Source: Cerasibacillus sp036516575
Lineage (GTDB): Bacteria; Bacillota; Bacilli; Bacillales; Amphibacillaceae
Assembly (NCBI RefSeq): GCF_036516575.1
Contig: NZ_DATBTY010000083.1
Location: forward strand, 62,001 to 126,000
Length of the DNA: 64,000 nucleotides
Direction: 5' to 3'
In this document: positions 33,769 to 42,754 of the stretch, in pieces
How positions within the stretch are numbered: the first letter of the stretch is position 1
How the letters are laid out: every line of letters begins with the position of its first letter
Notes under the pieces: model-generated
The model's input: only the letters and a program-made list of their open reading frames with translations
The model's database searches: none
What the model was told of the DNA's origin: nothing
Program-made: the position numbers and the translations under genes

Positions 33769-34941
33769 TTAGCGAGCTTTCGACAAATTTTCCAATGTGC
33801 GTTTAAAAAGCGTTAAAAATGATGCTTCCTTGATGTCTGAGTCGACGATTAAAGGCGTTTCCGATAACACATGATTGTTATCTTTTACTGTTAATACACC
33901 GACTTGTTCCCCTTTTTTAATTGGCAGTGAAAAATCATCTTCAATTTTTACATGTGTTTTAATATTTTCATATGGTTTTTCCTTCTTATAAATCGTACGA
34001 ACAGAATCGCCTGTAACGATTTGAATATCTCTTTGCTCTGCTTTTAATAATGGAACTGTTTTTATAACGTCACCTTTTGCAAATAATTGTTCTGTTTCAT
34101 AATGATTAAATGCATAATCAAGCATCTCTGATGTTGCATGATTCCGTTTTTTAACGGAGTCAGCTCCCATGACAACTGTAATCATTCGCATGTCGTTCTT
34201 TTCAGCAGTTGCAGTTAAACAATACTTTGCTTCACTTGTGTAGCCTGTTTTCAAACCATCAACCCCCGGATAAAAACGCACGAGTTTGTTCGTATTAACG
34301 AGCCAGAATTCATTCTTTTGTCCTTTACGTAAATAGTCTTCGTAGATCGATGTGTACGTTGTGATATCCTCGTATTGCAATAATGCTTTGGCAATAACTG
34401 CCATGTCATATGCTGTGCTGTACTGATCCTTCGCTGGTAATCCTGTAACATTTTTAAATCTTGTATTTTTAAGCTGTAATTCTGCTACTTTTTCATTCAT
34501 TCTTTTAACAAAGCTTTGCTCACTACCACTGATTCGTTCAGCTAGTGCAACACTGGCATCATTTCCTGAGGCAATTGCGACACTTTTAATCAAATCATCA
34601 ACCGATATTTCCTCTCCAGTTTCTAGAAACACTTGTGACCCACCCATTGATGATGCATTTTCACTTACTCTAACCATTTCATTTTTTTTCAAGTTTCCCT
34701 TCGCTAATTCCTCCATAACAATTAATAACGTCATGATTTTTACCATACTAGCAGGTGGAAGTGGTTCATTTGCATTTTTTTCAAATATAATTGTTCCGGT
34801 ATCTCGTTCCATGAGAAGGGCTGATTTAGCATCAGAAGCTAAATCTAATGCTTGTTCATCTTCTTGGGCAAATACAGGTGTTATACTTATAAAAATAAAT
34901 AATAAGCTGAGAAACAAATAAAGTATTGTTCTTATTCTCAT
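33769..34941 (-). CDS. dacF: D-alanyl-D-alanine carboxypeptidase DacF
   Basis: DacF is a forespore penicillin-binding protein that trims germ-cell-wall and cortex peptides. The 390-residue protein has a signal peptide (about 1-25, cleavage near VFAQ), S65-M-V-K68, SGN (IASGNDAS) and KTG (GLKTGYT), and a C-terminal PBP5-type beta domain. GGAGG precedes the ATG at 34941. It lies just upstream of the spoIIA operon as in B. subtilis. Confidence 0.94.
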   Translation of the reverse strand: MRIRTILYLFLSLLFIFISITPVFAQEDEQALDLASDAKSALLMERDTGTIIFEKNANEPLPPASMVKIMTLLIVMEELAKGNLKKNEMVRVSENASSMGGSQVFLETGEEISVDDLIKSVAIASGNDASVALAERISGSEQSFVKRMNEKVAELQLKNTRFKNVTGLPAKDQYSTAYDMAVIAKALLQYEDITTYTSIYEDYLRKGQKNEFWLVNTNKLVRFYPGVDGLKTGYTSEAKYCLTATAEKNDMRMITVVMGADSVKKRNHATSEMLDYAFNHYETEQLFAKGDVIKTVPLLKAEQRDIQIVTGDSVRTIYKKEKPYENIKTHVKIEDDFSLPIKKGEQVGVLTVKDNNHVLSETPLIVDSDIKEASFLTLFKRTLENLSKAR

Positions 34942-35002
34942 ATTCTCTTACCTCCAGCAATCAATATCATATATATCGTTTCCAGTTATTTGTTTTTTTA
35001 AA

Positions 35003-35035
35003 CAAAAAAACACATGTTGAGACATGTGTTTTTTA
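35003..35035 (-). terminator. Terminator after pdp
   Basis: A perfect 11-bp stem AAAACACATGT/ACATGTGTTTT with a TGAG loop is flanked by T residues on both strands. It abuts the pdp stop and separates the salvage operon from dacF. Confidence 0.85.
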
Positions 35036-36334
35036 GGAAATTATGTTATGAATTAATTGTGGTGGTGTCACCTGGTCATCCGAGATCATGATACACTCAT
35101 AAACTTTAGGTTTAATGGCTGATATATCCTGATTGTTCGTATGAATTGTTACGAGAGGCTCTCCTACTTTCACTGAATCACCGATTTTTTTATGAAGGAC
35201 AATCCCTACTGCCAAGTCAATTTCATCCTCTTTCGTTTGTCGACCTGCTCCCAATGTCATAGCAATTGTACCTATATCATCAGTTATAATTTTAGCAACC
35301 GTACCTGACTTTTTCGCTGGAATATCAATTTTATATTTAGCCTGTGGTAAACGTTCAGGTTTATCAGCAACTTCTGCATTTCCACCTTGTGCTTCGAGAA
35401 AAAGCTTAAACGTTTCAAAAGCTTTTCCATTATGAAGGTTTTCTTCTAGCTTTGCTTTAGCTTCTGCCTCATTTTCAATCACACCTGATAAAACAACCAT
35501 ATGACTGCCTAATGTTAAGCAAAGTTCTGTTAAATCTTTCGGCCCTTTTCCTTGTAATGTTTCAATTGCTTCTTTTACTTCAAGGGCATTGCCAACTGCA
35601 TAACCGAGTGGTTGATTCATATCTGATATAACAGCAATTGTTTTTCGGCTTGTTTTCTTGCCAATGGCTACCATTGCTTTGGCTAATTCCTCTGCTTCAG
35701 ATACCTGTTTCATAAATGCTCCTTGACCTGTCTTCACATCTAATACGATAGCATCTGAACCAGCTGCTATTTTCTTACTCATGATAGAACTGGCAATAAG
35801 AGGAATGGAGTTAACTGTAGCTGTGACGTCTCTTAGACTATATATTTTTTTATCAGCAGGTGTTAAATTACCTGTTTGTCCAATAACAGCCACTTTATTA
35901 CGATTGACAAGTTCGATAAATTCGTCACGGCTAATTTCAATATGAAATCCTGGTATAGCTTCCAATTTATCCAATGTCCCACCCGTATGACCTAACCCTC
36001 TGCCACTCATCTTAGCAACTGGAACACCTATTGAGGCAACGAGTGGAGCCAATATCAATGTCGTTGTATCACCCACTCCACCTGTCGAGTGTTTATCAAC
36101 TTTTATCCCATCTATAGCTGATAAATCAATCGTATCGCCAGAATCCACCATTGCTTTTGTCAGATAGGCTAATTCTGTCTGGTTCATTCCTTCAAAATAA
36201 ATTGCCATTAAAAGGGCACTTACTTGATAATCTGGAATCGATCCTTCCGTATATCCTTGAATAAAATAACGAATTTCTTCCTCTGATAATGTTAAACCGT
36301 CTCGTTTCTTTTCAATAATGTCATACATTCTCAT
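35033..36334 (-). CDS. pdp: Pyrimidine-nucleoside phosphorylase
   Basis: Pdp splits uridine, deoxyuridine and thymidine with phosphate to the base and (deoxy)ribose-1-phosphate. The 433-residue protein has the signature SGRGLGHTGGTLDKLEAIPG and phosphate-binding KHSTGGVGDT. It is the third gene of deoB-punA-pdp; in B. subtilis pdp is instead in the dra-nupC-pdp operon. GGTGA lies before the ATG at 36334. Confidence 0.95.
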   Translation of the reverse strand: MRMYDIIEKKRDGLTLSEEEIRYFIQGYTEGSIPDYQVSALLMAIYFEGMNQTELAYLTKAMVDSGDTIDLSAIDGIKVDKHSTGGVGDTTTLILAPLVASIGVPVAKMSGRGLGHTGGTLDKLEAIPGFHIEISRDEFIELVNRNKVAVIGQTGNLTPADKKIYSLRDVTATVNSIPLIASSIMSKKIAAGSDAIVLDVKTGQGAFMKQVSEAEELAKAMVAIGKKTSRKTIAVISDMNQPLGYAVGNALEVKEAIETLQGKGPKDLTELCLTLGSHMVVLSGVIENEAEAKAKLEENLHNGKAFETFKLFLEAQGGNAEVADKPERLPQAKYKIDIPAKKSGTVAKIITDDIGTIAMTLGAGRQTKEDEIDLAVGIVLHKKIGDSVKVGEPLVTIHTNNQDISAIKPKVYECIMISDDQVTPPQLIHNIIS

Positions 36335-36346
36335 ATTCGATCACCT

Positions 36347-37171
36347 TCATTTATTCGGTAATTGTTTTATCGTTTCTTTAACAAATTTCAGAAAATCTTC
36401 TTTTACTCGTTCCGTTGTTTCAATCACTTCATCATGTGTTAAAGGTTGATCTAAGATGCCTGCCGCCATATTCGAAATGCACGAAATCCCTAGAACGCGA
36501 AGTGAGGCATGATTAGCTACAATGACTTCTGGTACAGTTGACATACCAACTGCATCGCCTCCTAAGGTTCTGAGCATGTTTACTTCAATAGGTGTTTCAT
36601 ATATTGGACCTTGGTTGGCCACGTAAACACCTTCTTTTATATTAAGACCGATCGTTTCAGCACATTGTTTTGCGATTTTAATATATTGATGATCATACGC
36701 TCTTGATAAATCAGGAAAACGCGGACCTAATCGGTCATCGTTCGGTCCAACTAATGGGTTAGTTCCCATATTATTAATATGATCTGTAATAATCATCAAG
36801 TCACCTGGAATAAATGCTTTATTAATTCCCCCTGCAGCATTAGTCACAATAAGGGAATGAATGCCTAATTCTTTCATTACACGAATTGGAAATGTCACTT
36901 GTTGCATCGTATAGCCTTCATAATAATGAAAACGGCCTTGCATCGCTACGACATGTTTTCCTTGTAGTGTTCCTATTACAAGGCGGCCCTTATGTCCCGC
37001 TACAGTAGAAGTCGGAAAATGAGGAATGTCCTCATAATTAATCATAACTGGATCTTGAATTTCTTCAGCTAAGACACCTAATCCAGAGCCTAGAACAAGA
37101 CCAATTGCTGGTTTATTATCAATATGTTTTTCAATAAATGCACTTGCCTCTTTAATATAATTCACGTCCAT
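36347..37171 (-). CDS. punA: Purine-nucleoside phosphorylase (guanosine/inosine type)
   Basis: The enzyme releases purine bases and ribose-1-phosphate from guanosine and inosine. The 274-residue trimeric-type PNP has the phosphate-loop GSGLGVLAEE, the HKGRLVIG and GRFHYYEGY elements, and TNAAGGIN with the purine-binding asparagine nearby. It is called pupG or punA in Bacillus. Four bases separate it from deoB; the three salvage genes form an operon. Confidence 0.95.
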   Translation of the reverse strand: MDVNYIKEASAFIEKHIDNKPAIGLVLGSGLGVLAEEIQDPVMINYEDIPHFPTSTVAGHKGRLVIGTLQGKHVVAMQGRFHYYEGYTMQQVTFPIRVMKELGIHSLIVTNAAGGINKAFIPGDLMIITDHINNMGTNPLVGPNDDRLGPRFPDLSRAYDHQYIKIAKQCAETIGLNIKEGVYVANQGPIYETPIEVNMLRTLGGDAVGMSTVPEVIVANHASLRVLGISCISNMAAGILDQPLTHDEVIETTERVKEDFLKFVKETIKQLPNK

Positions 37172-37175
37172 TCAA

Positions 37176-38360
37176 TCACTCCCCTGTCATTTGTTTTAAA
37201 AAGCTTGTCCCGTATTCTGGAAGAGTAACATTAAAATTATCAGCAATAGTCGCACCGATATCTGCAAATGTTTCTCTAAGTGGTAACTGTTTTCCTTCAA
37301 TAATGTCACGATAATAAGTTATGAGTGGGACATATTCTCTCGTATGATCTGTACCATGATGTGTCGGATCATTTCCATGATCAGCCGTAATGATTAATAA
37401 ATCATCTGATGTTAGTTTATTAAGCACATCAATTAGCTGGCGATCATATGCTTCAAGTGCTTTTCCATAACCTATTGGATCACGGCGATGCCCATATTTC
37501 GCATCGAAATCAACAAGATTCAAGAAACATAAGCCATGGAAATCACGATCGACAGCTTCTATTAGTTTAATCATGCCATCATCATTACTTGTTGTTCGAA
37601 CGGCCTCTGTTACCCCTTCTCCATCATAAATATCTGCTATTTTTCCAAGAGCGATAACATCATAATGATTGTCTTTTAATTCATTCATCACTGTACGTCC
37701 GAACGGTTTTAACGCATAATCATGTCGATTAGCTGTACGTGTAAAGTTGCCAATTTCTCCGATAAATGGTCTAGCAATCACGCGTCCAACCATATATTTT
37801 TCATCTAGTGTTAGTTTACGAGCTATCTCACAAATATGATACAATTCCTCAAGCGGAACGACTTCTTCGTGTGCAGCAATTTGTAACACACTGTCCGCTG
37901 AAGTATAGGCAATGATGGCACCTGTTTCAATGTGCTCTTTTCCTAATTCTTCTATAATAGCTGTTCCGGATGCTGGTTTATTTCCAATCACTTTTCGACC
38001 TGTTTTTTCTTCGAGTTTGGAAATTAATTCATTCGGAAATCCGTTTGGAAATGTTCGAAACGGTTTATCAATATGTAACCCCATGATTTCCCAATGACCA
38101 GTCATTGTATCTTTACCAACAGATGCTTCTTGCATTTTCGTATAATGAGCTCGTGCTGGATGAACAGCTGAGATTCCTTTTATTGGGCGTATATTACCAA
38201 AACCTAACATTTCCATATGTGGCATATGTAGCCCACCCATCTCCTCTGCAATATGACCAATTGTATCAGCACCTTTATCATCATATTGTTCAGCATCTGT
38301 TGCTTCACCAAAACCAACTGAGTCGAGTACAACGAGAAAGATTCGTTTAAAGTTCTTCAT
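37176..38360 (-). CDS. deoB: Phosphopentomutase DeoB
   Basis: DeoB (drm) converts ribose-1-phosphate and deoxyribose-1-phosphate to the 5-phosphates, feeding salvage products into central metabolism. The 394-residue alkaline-phosphatase-fold enzyme has the metal-binding LDSVGFGEATD near the N-terminus, GKDTMTGHWE with the nucleophile threonine, and the later ITADHGNDPTHHGTDHTRE metal site. AGGAGG lies 9 bases before the ATG at 38360. A perfect palindrome in the leader is a likely operator of the deoB-punA-pdp operon. Confidence 0.95.
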   Translation of the reverse strand: MKNFKRIFLVVLDSVGFGEATDAEQYDDKGADTIGHIAEEMGGLHMPHMEMLGFGNIRPIKGISAVHPARAHYTKMQEASVGKDTMTGHWEIMGLHIDKPFRTFPNGFPNELISKLEEKTGRKVIGNKPASGTAIIEELGKEHIETGAIIAYTSADSVLQIAAHEEVVPLEELYHICEIARKLTLDEKYMVGRVIARPFIGEIGNFTRTANRHDYALKPFGRTVMNELKDNHYDVIALGKIADIYDGEGVTEAVRTTSNDDGMIKLIEAVDRDFHGLCFLNLVDFDAKYGHRRDPIGYGKALEAYDRQLIDVLNKLTSDDLLIITADHGNDPTHHGTDHTREYVPLITYYRDIIEGKQLPLRETFADIGATIADNFNVTLPEYGTSFLKQMTGE

Positions 38361-38388
38361 ATTTTTCAACCTCCTAATTTAAATGATG

Positions 38389-38418
38389 TTTTAGTTGTAT
38401 GATGTCAGACAACTAAAA
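38389..38418 (-). promoter_or_regulatory. Palindromic operator candidate before deoB
   Basis: TTTTAGTTGT and ACAACTAAAA form perfect 10-bp arms around 10 bases that themselves hold TGATGTCA-like symmetry. It lies just upstream of the deoB ribosome-binding site. No T-run follows on either strand, so a repressor site is more likely than a terminator. The pattern resembles GntR-family operators. Confidence 0.5.
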
Positions 38419-38426
38419 AAGAAGAA

Positions 38427-39320
38427 TTAAGCACGTGGGTGATATTTATTATAAACTTCTTTCATTCGCGTCTTCGTAACATGAGTATAAATTTCTGTTG
38501 TTGAAATGTCCTCATGTCCGAGCATTTCTTGAACAGCTCTTAAATCGGCCCCGTTTTCTAATAAATGTGTCGCAAATGAATGACGCAACATATGTGGTGA
38601 AATTTGCTTTTTAATGCCAACTTCTTGCGCTAGTTGTTTAATAATCTTCCAAAACCCTTGCCTCGTTAAAGGGCGTCCATGGTGATTAAGAAAGAGAGCG
38701 TTTTCAGATTTATTTTGTTTGACTAGCTTAGGTCTCGCTGTATCTATATAGTCGTTAACTGCTTGTAAAGCAATATCTCCAACTGGTATAATCCTTTCTT
38801 TTGACCCTTTGCCCACACAACGTACAAAGCCCATCGTCCGATGAAAATCACTTTGATTCAGTTCGATTAATTCAGTTACACGTAACCCCGTCGCATAAAG
38901 CAACTCAATCATTGCTTTATTCCTCATATCTAGTGGCGTTTTTATGTTAATAGATAACAGTTTTTCAACTTCTAATGTTGATAATACATTTGGCAATTTA
39001 CGTGGCTTTTTTGGAGTGTTAATATGTTCACTAACATCGTTATTTACGATACCGTCCCGTAATAAAAAGCGATGGAACATCCGTAATGAGGACACGTTTC
39101 TCGCTATGGTCGTTGCCGCTTTACCATTTTCTTTAAGCGAACTAAAATATTGAATCAAATCGAGTTTTGTAACATCTGTCCATTCTGATTTCAATCGTTC
39201 TTTGGCTATAAATTGACGATACGTCGTTAAATCTTGCTCATACGCACTCAACGTATTTGGTGCTAGTCCTTTTTCTACTTGTAAATAATGTAGGAAATCA
39301 TCTATCGCATATTGTAACAT
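38427..39320 (-). CDS. xerD: Site-specific tyrosine recombinase XerD (RipX)
   Basis: XerD with XerC resolves chromosome dimers at dif. The 297-residue protein has an N-terminal SAM-like core-binding domain and the catalytic domain with R (YATGLRVTEL), H-x2-R (HMLRHSFATH), H (MLGHEDISTT) and nucleophile Y (TEIYTH). GGAG lies nine bases before the ATG at 39320. Next to yqzK and fur as in B. subtilis (ripX). Confidence 0.95.
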   Translation of the reverse strand: MLQYAIDDFLHYLQVEKGLAPNTLSAYEQDLTTYRQFIAKERLKSEWTDVTKLDLIQYFSSLKENGKAATTIARNVSSLRMFHRFLLRDGIVNNDVSEHINTPKKPRKLPNVLSTLEVEKLLSINIKTPLDMRNKAMIELLYATGLRVTELIELNQSDFHRTMGFVRCVGKGSKERIIPVGDIALQAVNDYIDTARPKLVKQNKSENALFLNHHGRPLTRQGFWKIIKQLAQEVGIKKQISPHMLRHSFATHLLENGADLRAVQEMLGHEDISTTEIYTHVTKTRMKEVYNKYHPRA

Positions 39321-39324
39321 CAAA

Positions 39325-39525
39325 TTATTCTCCAAATCTAAAGAATAGTCTAAAACGCTTCACATCATCGTTATGAAACACTTTAATAGCAGGACCTTCA
39401 GGTGGTTCATAACGATGGAATTGTTCATATTCTAAATGCATAAAACGTAGCCCGAAATAAAACAAGAGCGTACACGCAATAAAAATTATAAAAACTTTTA
39501 ATGAATGCCAAACCATTCTCTTCAT
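39325..39525 (-). CDS. yqzK: YqzK-like small membrane protein (DUF4227 type)
   Basis: A 66-residue protein with one N-terminal membrane helix (VWHSLKVFIIFIACTLLFYFG, in part), then a soluble tail with YEPPEGPAIKVF. YqzK occupies the same place between fur and xerD in B. subtilis. Function unknown. GAGG lies nine bases before the ATG. It probably leads a yqzK-xerD operon. Confidence 0.75.
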   Translation of the reverse strand: MKRMVWHSLKVFIIFIACTLLFYFGLRFMHLEYEQFHRYEPPEGPAIKVFHNDDVKRFRLFFRFGE

Positions 39526-39619
39526 CTAGCATAACCTCTTTCTCAATACTACTTGTTAAAAGATATGCCAAAAAAGAGAGATTTTATACATGTCATTGGC
39601 TAAAAGTTATTTTAATGAA

Positions 39620-40090
39620 CTATTTCGTTGTCCGCGCTTTTTTCAGAGTAGTTGCTTGTTGACACTGTTTACATACCCCATGAAATGTTAATCGGTGATC
39701 TTGTACTTGAAATCCCCATTCCTTTTCAACTTTCTTTTCAACATCAACTAATAGATTCTCAAATATCTCTTGAATCGATCCACATTCAACACACACAAGA
39801 TGGTGATGAAAATGTTCCAGTCCTTCTTGACGTAAATCATACCTCGAAACACCATCACCAAAATTTATTTTCTCAACGATTTGCAATTCTAATAAAAGCT
39901 CTAATGTTCGATAGACCGTGGCTAGGCCAATTTCCGGAGCTTTTTCCTTAACTAATAAATAAATATCTTCCGCACTTAAATGATCTTCTTCACGCTCCAA
40001 CAATACTTTAACGGTAGCTTCACGTTGTGGAGTCAATTTATAACTTTGTGCATGAAGTTGTTTTTTTATTCGATCTAGACGATGTTCCAT
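39620..40090 (-). CDS. fur: Ferric uptake regulator Fur
   Basis: Fur represses iron uptake genes when loaded with Fe(II). The 156-residue protein has the winged helix with recognition region EIGLATVYRTLELL, the sensory HFHHH cluster (93-97), and the two structural-zinc pairs C100/C103 and C140/C143. GAGGGAGGG precedes the ATG at 40090; earlier in-frame ATGs lack one. The place between spoIIM and yqzK identifies it as Fur rather than Zur or PerR. Confidence 0.94.
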   Translation of the reverse strand: MEHRLDRIKKQLHAQSYKLTPQREATVKVLLEREEDHLSAEDIYLLVKEKAPEIGLATVYRTLELLLELQIVEKINFGDGVSRYDLRQEGLEHFHHHLVCVECGSIQEIFENLLVDVEKKVEKEWGFQVQDHRLTFHGVCKQCQQATTLKKARTTK

Positions 40091-40118
40091 GAGCTTCCCT
40101 CCCTCATATCCCATCTTT

Positions 40119-40147
40119 ATTATATGCACACAAAAAAATCATGTCAA
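40119..40147 (-). promoter_or_regulatory. Consensus sigma-A promoter of fur
   Basis: On the minus strand TTGACA (40142-40147), a 17-base spacer and TATAAT (40119-40124) match consensus exactly. The leader to the fur start is about 20 bases. No clear Fur box overlaps it. Confidence 0.85.
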
Positions 40148-40199
40148 AGTATAATTCGTTTTACACGAAAAAGCCCATACGATTTTAAGTTCATTCGTA

Positions 40200-40841
40200 T
40201 TATTTTGATGTATAATATGATTTAATCAGTGATTGCATCGCTTCATTTGTAATAAAAGCTTCAATTGTTGCAGCTAGGAACGATATCACCATAAGAAAGA
40301 GAAAAACAACTAAATATTGTGCAAATGGTCTAAAAATCGGTTGTGAGAATTTACGAGAAACGAGTTTGTTGAATAAGGTTAACGAGAAAATCATCGACAG
40401 ACTCCCGGCAATTAAATAGATTGGTATAATTAAGAGATTTTGTGGTGCAACTGCTATGCTTGCAATAAAGAAACCTTTCATGCCAAGTTGATTAACGAGA
40501 AAACCGACGGTAAACCCAACAACTAAACCTTTTAAAAACAACAAAATCCAAACGAGTGGTAACCCGATGATTGACAGACCTAAAATAAAAATAAAGAAGA
40601 GATATTTAACATGATAGGCAAAGCTACTTTTTAAAATATCAAGGCGATTCAAAAAATCCTCTGTAGCCAGTTGCCCAAAAAATTTTTCTAAATAAAAAAA
40701 GAGATCTTGCTTTTGGACAAAATGCATGCTATTTACGATAAACGCACCGAACATAATACCGGTTAAAAATAAAATCACTGTAAATACATATGTTGTCGCA
40801 TGTTCTTTAAAGTGAGTCAAAATGATTTTTTGTGTATACAT
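40200..40841 (-). CDS. spoIIM: Stage II sporulation protein M
   Basis: SpoIIM is part of the SpoIIDMP complex that drives forespore engulfment by septal peptidoglycan thinning. The 213-residue protein has five spans, with GLVVGFTVGFLVNQLG and APQNLLIIPIY typical. It anchors SpoIIP and SpoIID. GGAGG precedes the ATG at 40841. It lies between yqxK and fur as in B. subtilis. Confidence 0.94.
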   Translation of the reverse strand: MYTQKIILTHFKEHATTYVFTVILFLTGIMFGAFIVNSMHFVQKQDLFFYLEKFFGQLATEDFLNRLDILKSSFAYHVKYLFFIFILGLSIIGLPLVWILLFLKGLVVGFTVGFLVNQLGMKGFFIASIAVAPQNLLIIPIYLIAGSLSMIFSLTLFNKLVSRKFSQPIFRPFAQYLVVFLFLMVISFLAATIEAFITNEAMQSLIKSYYTSK

Positions 40842-40926
40842 TGATATCCTCCATTTCTCTGACCATTTATATCATTAATCTATGAAGGATATCTAGTAAA
40901 CATGTCTTAAAATAGAGATTTATATA

Positions 40927-42096
40927 TTATTTTTTAACTCGTCCATATTTGCCACCCCCACCAGGGATAATATCAAGTTTCCCTTCACGCATCTGAATAA
41001 TTAGCATAGCTAAACTTGGCTGAATCACCTGAATTAATTGCTCATATGATACATGATGGAGAATATTCATCTCTGTATTGAAATGGGTTAGTAATCGTTC
41101 ATATGTTTTCGGACCTAGTTTTGGTAGAAATTCCAGAGGTACTTGATATAAGTAAGGAGGACGATTTATACGCTTCATATCCGCTTGGCCGATTTCTGTT
41201 ATGCGGTCTCTTACCCCTTTAATGATTTTCTTTCCGCCACACTGAACACATTGATTAGCGCCGGGCTTATTCTGATGCATGCACTCTTGGCAAACAGTTG
41301 CATAATATTTCCCAAGTTTAGGATTCATACCGAAGTTACGTATCCATCTTCTTCCATCTTCTTGTTTAAGTGCTAGCGAAAACTCTTTAAACGATGGTTC
41401 TTTTAAAGCAATTTGTTGATATTCTCTAGCAATTTTCTTTAGTGAATGGGCATCAGAATTCGTTAAAAACGTATACGAATGGAGTTCTTGTATTTGATCT
41501 GCCATCGATGTGTCGGAACTTAAGCCTAGCTCAATACCATCAATCAGTTTTGGGTCTAACACTTCTCGTAAAGATGTGACAACTCCCTTACCATATAAAC
41601 TCTTAAAAGGCGTAAATACATGAGCTGGAATAAATAGACCTGCTAACTCTTTTACCTTTTGTTGTAGTTCTTGAGCCGAACCGTAAAATCGTTGTGAGCT
41701 TAATGAAATATTTGTCATGCGCCCTTTTAACCAAGATGAGAATATATCCATTGATTCAACAGTGGGAACATAACATAACACATGAATCGGACCCCGGCAA
41801 TATGCATCATATACTTCAATCTCAGCTCCTAATAACAGCGTCACCTTTTCAAAGCGAATACCACCATCAGTTAATTCAGTCGCAAAACCAGCTTCTAAAA
41901 GCTCCTTTAATTCAAGCAAGACATTCGGAGCGTGAGCATCGATAACCCCAATCAAATCAATTCCTTTACGACGACTCGCTTCTTTTAGAATACGTGTTAA
42001 TGTTAATTGATTTGAGGCGGTAATTTTTACAGGTTGATTACATTTATCACGCCCAATATGAATATGCATATCAGCAAAATATGTTTGTAAACTCAT
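40927..42096 (-). CDS. yqxK: PHP-domain nuclease of the endonuclease Q type (YqxK)
   Basis: The 389-residue protein begins with a PHP metal site (ADMHIHIGRD) and continues with GVIDAHAPNV, AHVFTPFKSLYGKG and NSDAHSLKKIA, which complete the metal centre. A zinc ribbon (CQECMHQNKPGANQCVQCG) follows near 278-295, with a helix-hairpin-helix-like tail. This order matches EndoQ, which cuts 5' of deaminated bases, shown for archaea and a Bacillus relative. The function is inferred by family. Coupled to nudF, a nucleotide-cleaning gene, by a 4-base overlap. Confidence 0.78.
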   Translation of the reverse strand: MSLQTYFADMHIHIGRDKCNQPVKITASNQLTLTRILKEASRRKGIDLIGVIDAHAPNVLLELKELLEAGFATELTDGGIRFEKVTLLLGAEIEVYDAYCRGPIHVLCYVPTVESMDIFSSWLKGRMTNISLSSQRFYGSAQELQQKVKELAGLFIPAHVFTPFKSLYGKGVVTSLREVLDPKLIDGIELGLSSDTSMADQIQELHSYTFLTNSDAHSLKKIAREYQQIALKEPSFKEFSLALKQEDGRRWIRNFGMNPKLGKYYATVCQECMHQNKPGANQCVQCGGKKIIKGVRDRITEIGQADMKRINRPPYLYQVPLEFLPKLGPKTYERLLTHFNTEMNILHHVSYEQLIQVIQPSLAMLIIQMREGKLDIIPGGGGKYGRVKK

Positions 42097-42641
42097 TTTA
42101 ATAGCCCCATTGATTCGAGATAAAGGACGGCATAATTTGTTTTAGCATCATGAATGCGTTGTTCTTTCACATATTGTTGTGCTTCATCAAGTGTCAATTC
42201 GATCACTTCAACAAATTCATCCTCATCTCCTTTAGGTGGATCTTCCAAACGAACAAGATCCTTAGCTAAATAGATGCACATTAATTCATCTGCAAATCCT
42301 GGTGATGTATAAAATGATGTCACCAATGTTAAATCTGTCGTTGTATAACCCGTCTCCTCTTCTAATTCACGACGAGCTGTTGTAAGAGGTTCTTCATTTG
42401 GTTCTAATTTTCCAGCTGGTATTTCGACTAATGATTTCTCTAGTGGTTTTCGATACTGCTCAACGAAGACGATTTTTTTATCTGGCGTAATAGCAATAAC
42501 CGCTACTGCCCCAGGATGTTTAATAATTTCTCGCTTTGAATATTGCCCATTCGGTAACTCGACATCGTCCACTTGTAATTGGACAACTTTTCCTTGAAAT
42601 ATATGTTCAGTTTTAATTGTTTTTTCTTCAAATTTACGCAT
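42093..42641 (-). CDS. nudF: ADP-ribose pyrophosphatase NudF
   Basis: NudF hydrolyses ADP-ribose to AMP and ribose-5-phosphate. The 182-residue protein has a complete Nudix box starting GKLEPNEEPL and running to RELEEETGY. GAGGTG lies six bases before the ATG at 42641; the upstream GTG is part of the ribosome-binding site. Position upstream of yqxK matches B. subtilis. Confidence 0.92.
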   Translation of the reverse strand: MRKFEEKTIKTEHIFQGKVVQLQVDDVELPNGQYSKREIIKHPGAVAVIAITPDKKIVFVEQYRKPLEKSLVEIPAGKLEPNEEPLTTARRELEEETGYTTTDLTLVTSFYTSPGFADELMCIYLAKDLVRLEDPPKGDEDEFVEVIELTLDEAQQYVKEQRIHDAKTNYAVLYLESMGLLK

Positions 42642-42754
42642 CTGTGTCACCTCAGCTATAGTTTAACCAATCCTCTCAATTGTAACATACGCTTGCCTTT
42701 TTATTGAACGATTCTTAAAATAGAAGGAGCTATCATTTGAGGAGGGTGTTATGT

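Noticed and set aside
38380..38426. Terminator of xerD
   Set aside because: The palindrome there has no T-run on the minus strand, so it was assigned as an operator candidate instead.
40177..40200. Terminator of spoIIM
   Set aside because: Only a 6-bp stem with a long loop; too weak to call.
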